Shown here piece after piece: positions 56,601 through 64,000 of a stretch of 64,000 nucleotides of DNA. Where the stretch lies: positions 2,501 to 66,500 of the forward strand of contig OY987252.1 in assembly GCA_963920765.1 (NCBI GenBank), in the 5' to 3' direction. Origin of the DNA: Ulota crispa (Eukaryota > Streptophyta > Bryopsida > Orthotrichales > Orthotrichaceae). The position numbers and the translations under genes were made by a program. The notes beneath the pieces are model-generated. The model did no database searches and was not told where the DNA came from. It saw nothing but the letters and a program-made list of their open reading frames with translations. Each line of letters begins with the position of its first letter. The first letter of the stretch is position 1.

Positions 56601-58030
56601 GTGATCAATCCCACTTCGTCACCACAACAATAAATGGGGTTAAGTTTGATTTAATCCAAACTGCCCGCAACAAGATTTATAAAACAGAATGGAAATGAAT
56701 TGACAAACGAGCCTCCAAAATCGGCTAGGAATAACGAAGCCACATCCCACACATACATAAAAAATAAACCCAAAACATTTCTCTTGAAATCTTCAAGTCT
56801 TCAAGTCTTCATGTTTTAATAAAAACAATGGAGAAAATCACAAATAACAAGTCCTAGAAAAACAGCGACTTTCTATCTAGTGCCACAGATGGCTCAAAGA
56901 TTCAAATGCTAAGTATAATAGCAATTTGAAAAGTTCTTCTAACCCTCTAACATTTCTTTAAACTTCAATTCAATTTAAGATACTGTCAAAAAGTTATGCG
57001 GGTTCAAAATAGAGGCTCTTCTTCCTCCTTACAAAACAAATACTGCCACTATAAACCTCTATAACTTTTGTTCTATACATCACTCATAGAAATGTGATAT
57101 CACTTTAGAAAAATGATATCACTGGCTACAATCGGCAAAGTTTGCACTTCAAAATAAAACTTTGTCCAAAAACTCTAGTCAATCAAAGTGTAGGTCCCAA
57201 ATTTTTTAGAGAGCACCCAAACTCCCAATTTCTACCCACTATAACTTCTTCAATAAAACTTCAAATAAAATGATTAAAAACAATTTGAAAAGCTATGACA
57301 ACAAATTATCAATCCTAAAAATTTGAAAAGAAAATTTCATACTGTCCAAAAGTTGTAGCTCTTCAAAGTCTTAGCCTTCTCGTAACAAAAAGGCAGCCAC
57401 CTCCAAACCTTCACACTTCCATAACTTTCTTGTTTAAGCTTCAAATCTCAAGTTTAAAGACTTTCTAAAAAGCCGAGACTAATATAAACACTTCATCTAA
57501 ATCTTGTTGCAAAATGATATACAAATCATAAGTTATGGCTTGTTGAACTCTCAGCTTTTCTTCATAGTTTGGTTTTTTGACTCCAAAATTCAAACACTCA
57601 TAACTTTTGCATCATAACTCCAAATCAAACTTGCAAACTCATTTTGGAAAGGTAATTGCACAAGAAACAATCTTCTCAAATTTCAATTCAAAATCATGTA
57701 TACACGAAAAATCTCTTACATCAAAGTTTTGGAATTTTTTTTCTTTCTTCCCACCAACATTCATACACTAACTTCCAACAACTAAGGGATTTTTCCTCCA
57801 TAATTTTGATCCTATCTAAGGTAGGGAGGTGGAGCACATCAGCTCATGCCCCTCTCTATTCTAACCCCACCATAGATGCCAAATTTTTTTTCTTTTTATA
57901 CCTTTCCCATTGACTTCTATTCCCTTAGTATTTTTATTCAAACAAAGGCAAAATATATGAGCCTTTCAAAACATCTAAATAAACATATGAAAATGATTAA
58001 ATTACAAAATAAACATCATTGTAAAGTAGC
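56601..58030. other. AT-rich spacer, nothing recognised
   Basis: Contains recurring ATAACTTTTG and CTTCAAAT phrases but no defined repeat, gene or RNA. Confidence 0.5.
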
Positions 58031-58039
58031 CACATGCCC

Positions 58040-58330
58040 TTGCGAGCATATAATAGTGTCAAACGTTTGTCTTCAGTCGCCAAGTCGTGGATTTGATTAA
58101 CTGGAAAAGCGGTTGTCTCTGGCCGCCCGCCGGTCCGGGTTTGAATTCCATCAGACTCGTCGAGCGGTAATGGCGGCTCACGACTTGGCAGTTAGTGAGG
58201 CAGGAAATTGGCTCAGCCAACCCGTTATCTACCCCCTTGAATTGTGCATGTGACAAGACGGCGCAGCTCACTGGAATCTATGGCCGCTGCTCTGTCACCA
58301 AACCGTGATTCTCACCACGACTACTCCTTT
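58040..58330 (+). repeat. Possible tRNA-derived SINE-like segment
   Basis: A G+C-rich island in AT-rich DNA has AACTGGAAAAGCGG (A-box-like) followed about 35 nt later by GGTCCGGGTTTGAATTCC, close to a Pol III B-box with one extra base. No tRNA cloverleaf can be drawn and no T-tail or target duplication is clear. Plant SINEs have this layout, but the evidence is thin. Confidence 0.3.
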
Positions 58331-58389
58331 TGCCTCAACTGTTGATGTATTGAAATCAACACAAGCATAAATAAATAACGAGTATCTAC

Positions 58390-60030
58390 ATGATGGAGGA
58401 ATTTCCATCAAGACATCGGAAAGTGATTCCGGTTATTCCTTCTACAGAGTTGGAAAAGTCCCAGCTCATGGAGGATCTCATTTCCATGAGTTGTCTAGAG
58501 TTTGCAAAGAAACCGTAGGGTTTTAGAGAAGAGCGGATGGTGAGAGAACTCTTGGGCAAAGTATCTAATGAGTTTGATAACACCATGCAAGGAGTTAAGA
58601 GCCTCTGGAATGAGGAATTTTGGAGAGCGGTGTATAGTTTCCGAGTAGGGGGATTAGAAGTGGCAAACCAGAAAGATGAGTTCATCTGGGGCAAGTTTTA
58701 GGGTGCCGTGAACCCAAAGGATGGATACGCAATCAAGGATTGCATAGACAATTGACACTGCCATCTCTTGAAGTTCTTGATTCTGGTCCTTCATCCAAAA
58801 AAGCCAACAAAGGTGACAATCACCTTAGACAACACAATTTTTGGTGCTCTTAGTGGGAATCAGAAAGTAGACTGGGCTCGAATTACTTCCGATTTGGTCG
58901 CCCAGCTTGTCAGTAGAGTCGGGAAGAGTAGGGCCATTCCGGTATATTCCTATCTCTTCCATCTTTATCGGGACTACCAATTTCTCACCGACAAAGACAA
59001 AAAGATGTGGATGACTTAAGAAGTCCTCCTCAAATATGGCAAATCGGAAACGGATGATGAAGCCGATTTTAATTCCAAATTAGATATGGAATCCGAGGAA
59101 GAGGGAGAGCAGCTGATGCCACCACCCAAGCGACAGAAGATGACGCCTCCAAACAAGCGCAGTACGCTTTTTGGTCATGACAAATCGGCCCCAGTAGGAA
59201 GAGCAAAAGTTGAGAAGATGGTTTTGGAAGAAACGGATTTCCAAGACTCGTTTAACAACCTAATTGCTATCCTTTGCAACGTGAGGGCAGATTGGGAGGT
59301 CAAGAGGAGAATCCTGTATATGATTGGAAAGCAAGTGGATGCGCCATCGGACCATATGTTACTAGAGAAGGTAGCAATCTGCATCACAAATCCGGTCAAG
59401 ATCTGGAAGCAGGAGAAAGAGATCCGCAGATTGCAAAAGGAGGTGGATACCTTAAAGGCGGAACTCTTTGCTCAAAAGGAAGAAGCGACCGCAACTTGAG
59501 AGATGGCAAAGGAGACTCAAAAGATAGTCGAGCGGGTGAAGGCCACCTTGGAGGAAATCGGAATGGCTGCCATTAAAGCCAAGCTGTTTGACAAAGAGAT
59601 ACATAAGGAGAAGAAGCTATCCAACTCTCGGACAGTCTGAATTGTCACCAATTTTGCCAAACAAGTAGAAGTGACAATGATGGAGGCACGGACGGCTGCG
59701 GATCGGATGGAGGAGAGCAGCCGGAAGTTGACTAGAGCTACATGCTCCAGGAGAGTGGAACTCTCGGATTTGTCCTTACCGGAATCTTTTCCGGATGTGC
59801 CAGTTTAGAGGGAGGGAAAAAATAAGATCCTTAAGTCCAAGAGATCAGGGTGGAGGATCTCTTTGGCCAATACACCTGGCTTTGCAATTGACCTGGATTT
59901 GATGCTCAGATCCAGCCAAGGTGCCCCAATTTCTAACCTTGTGGAGGGGGAATGGAACCGGAACTTGAACAAGATCTTTGAGGAGATAGATCCTGGTACT
60001 GATAGTCAACAAAAGGAGACAAATAGATAG
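58390..60030 (+). pseudogene. Gag-like or transposon protein with coiled coil, seven stops
   Basis: One frame runs 547 codons from ATG 58390 to TAG 60028 without a shift, but is broken by stops at 58516, 58699, 58753, 59017, 59497, 59638 and 59806. The N-terminal third holds VTITLDNTIFGALSGNQKVDW and VGKSRAIPVYSYLFHLYRDYQ, resembling the globular part of plant transposon or Gag-like proteins. The centre is acidic then basic (MESEEEGEQ, PPPKRQK). After that comes a helical region with a heptad-like EKEIRRLQKEVDTLKAELFAQKEE-type stretch (about 59414-59478), probably a coiled coil. No zinc knuckle or protease is seen. The next feature downstream is an LTR, so it may be the only gene of a non-autonomous LTR element. 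Confidence 0.5.
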
Positions 60031-60089
60031 GATTAGTACTTCCGCTAAGGAAGGTATACCCGGATCCAAATCCAAATCCGGTCCAACAG

Positions 60090-61193
60090 TGTTAGGTTGG
60101 ACCGCAAGTTTGGCAATGAGCTTTTTGCCCTTTTGAATTTTAGGTTTTTCTTGTATATAAGCCAGTCCCTGCGAGGAGAGCTGGGAGTCTTCATTTTGCA
60201 AGTCATTTGTGTTTTCTACTTGCTCTCTTGTTTTGTGTCTCTTTCCAGTGTGGCAGGGCGGTATGGTGAGGAGTTAGAAGGGCGCAAGTAGGTTTGTGAG
60301 TGATTTCTCCCCTTGGTGTCTCCATTTTTGAGTCCAAGTGCATGTGAGTGGGTAGTAAAAAGTTGGGAGTGAACTTCAGTTCCTCAGCACGTCTAGAGTT
60401 TCAAATCTCTGGGTGAGAAAGCCATTGTTAGGCTAGGCGGATAGGGAGGAGATCCTTAGTCGTGCTAGAACTCCCGAATCAAAAATTTGGCTGAGCGTCC
60501 AATCTCCTGTGAGGTCTCACCACTCTAGTTGGTAAACGGAAGAGCTTTAGTAGATGCTGGAACGGACGGGTGCACTTGTAACCGCCTAGCTTTGCACAGA
60601 TAGGAATTGGCATCAAGGTTGTTGTAGTATGAGAGGATTGTACGGGGGGTCTTTGTGTGACCTGTAGTCTGGATTGCTATTTGGATAATTGTGAGAGACC
60701 AAACTGAGTCCAGATTAGTTTAGGAGAGTAGAGTGTAGGACAATGGGTCTTCAGCCACTATAAGTCACGGAAGGAGTGGTGGGCCTATCACTCTCAAAAG
60801 CAAGTGGTGACTTCTTTGATGGTAAAACAGAGGTAAAACTAAATCGGATAAGAGTGAGGATATATGTGAATAGTCCGGCAAGGATTAGTCTTGAGGAGAA
60901 CCCAAGATCGGAAGTTGTAAGATCTTGGGGGTGTGGTAATTTTACGGACTGGATAGCTAGTACGGTGGAAAGGCAAGAGAATTTTGGTCGGTAGTTTTTT
61001 CTAGGTGTTTTGGTATTTCCATTTTTAGACTTAGGACCAGAAAGTAGGATTTGGGTAATGACTGAGCTTAACTGTGTAATAAAGCCAGACACTTCATAGG
61101 ATCTCGTGGGTTCTATCTTTAGAGTCACTTAGTTATACTCTAGAGTGATTTTTGTGAGTATAACGGGGAATTTACTTGCCTTGCGCTGCTACA
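60090..61193 (+). mobile_element. LTR of about 1.1 kb
   Basis: The right edge is firm: it ends GCGCTGCTACA at 61193, and the reverse complement (TGTTGCAGCACAAGG) starts an inverted copy at 63790. TTGTATATAAGCC near 60150 is a good TATA box, with a CTGCGAGGAGAGCTGGGAG segment where transcription could start. The left edge is uncertain: TGTTAGG at 60090 is the best TG start, and a purine-rich stretch lies at 60011-60031. Confidence 0.6.
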
Positions 61194-61362
61194 TCAGGTT
61201 ACTATTAGATCCGAGTTGCACTTAGAGATATTGGAAAGACGGCATGTAGGTCCCCATTATGGGTCCTATGAGTTTTTGGTGATGCCTTTTGGTCTATGCA
61301 ATGCCCCTTCAAATTTTACCACCCTCATGAACACTGTGTTTCACCAAGAGATAGATTGTCGC
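61194..61362 (+). pseudogene. Ty3/gypsy reverse transcriptase scrap
   Basis: Immediately after the LTR end comes SGYY (stop) [12 protein letters not shown] in one frame, then after a shift near 61250 [19 protein letters not shown] and [12 protein letters not shown] in another. These are consecutive pieces of the gypsy RT palm around the FLVMPFGL motif. About 55 codons remain. The catalytic YxDD block is missing. The left break coincides with the LTR edge, so an LTR insertion or a deletion cut the gene here. Confidence 0.75.
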
Positions 61363-61439
61363 GATCCAAACAACACTCTCCATTATTTAGTCAACTCCAA
61401 GTTTGCCTTTACTTTGATTCCAATACCACCCGGGTCACC

Positions 61440-62510
61440 AACTACCTAACACTGCACATGCTAAGCACCCCCAGTATTAGTCCTATTCCAACCTCATTGT
61501 CTTAAGTCTTAGTCTTTGGGACTCTTAATATACACACTCCCAACATGATACCGGGCATGCCACTTGATGGCATGGGGCGTGACCTCCACCTTATTGTGCT
61601 AAGACCTATGATGGCACCACTCACCATGGTCCTAACCGCCCTTGAGTATCATCCCAACTCCATGCTAGTACACTTGTATTTGCTACTCGCTTTTCTAGCG
61701 TTAACCAGGACTTCCAATTTGGAACTTTAGAACATGGCCTAGCAAGAGTGGGACTCACCCAACCGGTACCACAAGACACCCTTATAAGTGCCTCATGGGA
61801 TCTTGGAGTGTTGGTGAGTTCCCTCACCACCAACCTTGAGCCATCAAGACTCACCATGACTCCCAAGAGGGAGTGGGGAGGGAGACCAGCCCTCCCTATA
61901 GTACTTGTTGTGGGATTTGGCAAGCCCCCATCTCCTAGGGTGTGTTGTGCCCCTTAGTGTCACTATCCCTTTTTGTTCCCCCAAAGTGCTCTTGTAGCAC
62001 TTAACTTGCCGTGACACTAAAAGTCACAATCTTCTAACATTGCACATGCCACGCATCTACAATGTTAGGTTTCAACTCTTAGTCATGCATTTCCCATTCC
62101 TCATGACTCCTTTCCTTTAACTCGCACAAGACACTAGGCATGTCATTTGATGACATGGGGCGGAACTTCCATTGATGTCCAAGCACTCCATGGAGGCACT
62201 ACTCCCCACTGGTGCTAACCGCCCGTGGACTATGCCCAACTCCCCATTAGGCCCAACCATCAACACTAGCAACTCACCACGAGACTTACAAACCAAGATT
62301 CACCAATTGGGACTCATACCTTGGCCTAGTGTGGAGCGGGACACCACCCTACCGATATCAAGTGGTGGTGAGGCCCCAACACTTGCTTCACCACCCATGG
62401 CCACTATGGCTCATCATGGAACCATCCGGGAGTGAGGAGGGAGACCACCCCTCCTCATAATACTCTCTGCGGAATTAGGTGACCCCCGCTTCCTAGGGTC
62501 TTAGGGAATA
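61440..62510. repeat. Tandem duplication of about 585 bp, diverged
   Basis: 61450-61970 and 62020-62500 share, in order, ACATTGCACATGC/ACTGCACATGC, CTTGATGGCATGGGGCGTGA / TTTGATGACATGGGGCGGAA, CTAACCGCCC, GGGACTCA(C/T)(A/C)C and GAGG(A/G)AGACCA(C/G)CCCTCC. It is G+C-richer than most of the window. Short frames are present, but none is conserved between the two copies. Confidence 0.6.
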
Positions 62511-63789
62511 TCCAAGACCCACCCCGTTTTGGAAGACCACGCAATTCCCCTCCCAAAACCCAAAACCGGGCCCCAATAGCGTTCCGATCTGCCATCAGGA
62601 TAACTTTTACCTGCTGGAATCAAATACAACATGCAAGCCCATTATCTTGATTTGTACTTTTTTTAAATTACTGGGAGCTATTTACTTGCTCCAACACAAC
62701 AAGTATTGAGGAAGTTATGGCCCTCCAAAGATCCGGATCTCTCGGGAAGAGGAGTTGTGCGGGACTCTCCTTCCTTTGGCTGCCCATAACATTTAGGTTT
62801 TAGCTCCTTTCTTTTTGAGCCTTAGCATTCTAAAATGCTTGTCTCAATACCTTTCCAATTATATGTGACATGCCCCTTTTTGCCTAGGTGTTTTCCTAGA
62901 AACCCTACTCTCATGTCACTCACCTTGGAGTCGCGACCGGGACACTGCCAACTTTGAAGAGCCATAACTTTTGACTCCCAACTTGGATCCGCATGTTCTT
63001 TGGACCCATGGACGCATCTTCTCCCTAACTTTCTAGGCATAAAAGGCACGCCAACAAATTCTTTTTGACCAGAGCAATAGGGCGCTCTGATTGCTCGGGA
63101 CTTCACATCCTCTCACCTTATCTCTTGCAAGATATAGGGGAGTCACCCCTAAGGTCTCCCTTACTTACCAAGGTGGAACGGGCACACCTAAAAGTGAGGG
63201 ATGTGACACTCACCCCCACTAAACAGCATCAATGTCCTCATCAACATTACTTTTTGTCGGTAGTGTCAAGTTTACAAGGTAGCCCACCTCCTACACACAT
63301 GCACTATGTTCTCGGGTAGCTTGCCCCGCAATGCACCAAGTCACTTTGCTTGGTCAAGTGGCTAAGTCTCCAAAGGTGGCATAAGATAGGTCCATAGTCC
63401 TTCATCCTAGACTTTTGACAAGGGAGGACCTAATCTAATTGGACCTACCTACTTTGAAACTCTCTCAGATTGCCCTCATTGGCTTTGAGCTAGGCTCAAT
63501 TAGCCTAACACATCTTTCAATTGACTTAGGATGAATTCAAGGCTAACCAATCTCTACTTGAACGCAACTTCAAGATCCCTTTTTGACATTTCTGCCATCA
63601 AATGATGAACTTTGCCTACCTTAGGATAGCTTCAAGTCCCACCCAACTTGTCCTCCACTTCACTCTAAAGACATAATTGATCAATCTATGTGTTAGCGAT
63701 GGCCAACTCGTAAAGGGCACTTTTAAAAGCCCGTGCTACTACCTTGCTTTTGCCCAAGCGAGTCCAAGATTTGGAAGTTATGGGACATC
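62511..63789. other. Spacer, nothing recognised
   Basis: Mixed composition, possibly internal sequence of an LTR element, but no protein motif could be read on either strand. Confidence 0.5.
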
Positions 63790-64000
63790 TGTTGCAGCAC
63801 AAGGTAAATGATTCCTCGTTATACCGGCAAAAATCTCTTTAAAGTATAACTTAGTGACTCTATAGATCACACCCACAAGATCCTGTGAAGTATCTAGCCT
63901 TACTAAGTAATTAAGCCCAATCAGTATCAAATTCCTACTTTTCGATCCAATATCCTGACCAAAAATACATGCGCGACCGGAAAACTACCAACCGGATTAC
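63790..64000 (-). mobile_element. Inverted copy of the 1.1-kb LTR, cut by the window end
   Basis: TGTTGCAGCACAAGGTAAAT, then TTATAC, AAAAATC, AGTATAACT(T)AGTGACTCTA, AGATCCT(G/A)TGAAGT and CAGT(A/C)AT(C/T) follow the reverse complement of 61193 downward for at least 200 bp with roughly a quarter of positions changed. The element it belongs to lies beyond the window. Confidence 0.7.

Noticed and set aside
58040..58330. A functional tRNA gene
   Set aside because: Only A-box-like and B-box-like phrases are present. The acceptor and anticodon stems cannot be paired.

Overview
The window starts with the plant-type telomere repeat (CCCTAAA)n and reads inward from what looks like a left chromosome end. 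The rest is AT-rich, repeat-dominated subtelomere or heterochromatin. I found no intact ordinary plant gene and no rRNA or tRNA gene. The repeat type points to a streptophyte. An intact fungal-type HET-domain gene embedded in it suggests a bryophyte, because mosses are known to carry fungus-derived HET genes, but the sequence alone does not prove the species.

Layout. 1-2.6 kb: telomere repeats alternating with 5'-truncated retroelement 3' ends, all in + orientation. 2.6-18 kb: AT-rich non-coding DNA with dispersed repeats, including a family of about 930 bp with TTAA/CCCCTAAAAG ends (four copies) and a 477-bp terminal-inverted-repeat insertion. 18.2-23.65 kb: a satellite with a period of about 172-175 bp, interrupted by a decayed element encoding an OTU-like cysteine protease plus an unknown core domain. 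23.7-27.3 kb (- strand): an endonuclease-lacking Penelope-like reverse transcriptase followed at its 3' side by a degenerate telomere tract, and joined upstream to another copy of the unknown core. 27.3-33.97 kb: a 5.4-kb composite repeat ending in a GGGTACACCA minisatellite. 33.97-38.57 kb: a near full-length but pseudogenic member of the unknown-core family between telomere-like tracts, then two truncated members meeting head to head. 38.9-43.06 kb: a G+C-richer island with an intact 691-codon HET gene. 43.06-50.3 kb: a second copy of the composite repeat, another telomere-linked 3' end and a third composite fragment. 50.3-64 kb: little recognisable DNA, then fragments of Ty3/gypsy-like LTR elements (integrase end, LTRs, a Gag-like pseudogene, an RT scrap).

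How it fits together. At least six elements carry a related 3' module that ends CC(A/T)TGTAA or a close variant and runs straight into CCCTAAA-phase repeats. The sense 3' end always faces the C-strand telomere repeat. This is the geometry expected if RNA is reverse-transcribed onto a telomeric G-strand end, as known for endonuclease-deficient Penelope-like elements (Athena, Coprina and the rotifer Terminons). Such an RT, without a visible GIY-YIG domain, is present in the window and has the same arrangement. My main hypothesis is a plant telomere-associated retroelement system made of an RT element and a partner family encoding OTU plus an unknown core, now largely decayed here. All such genes seen carry stops, many explained by CpG decay of CGA to TGA. 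The HET gene is the only long intact reading frame.
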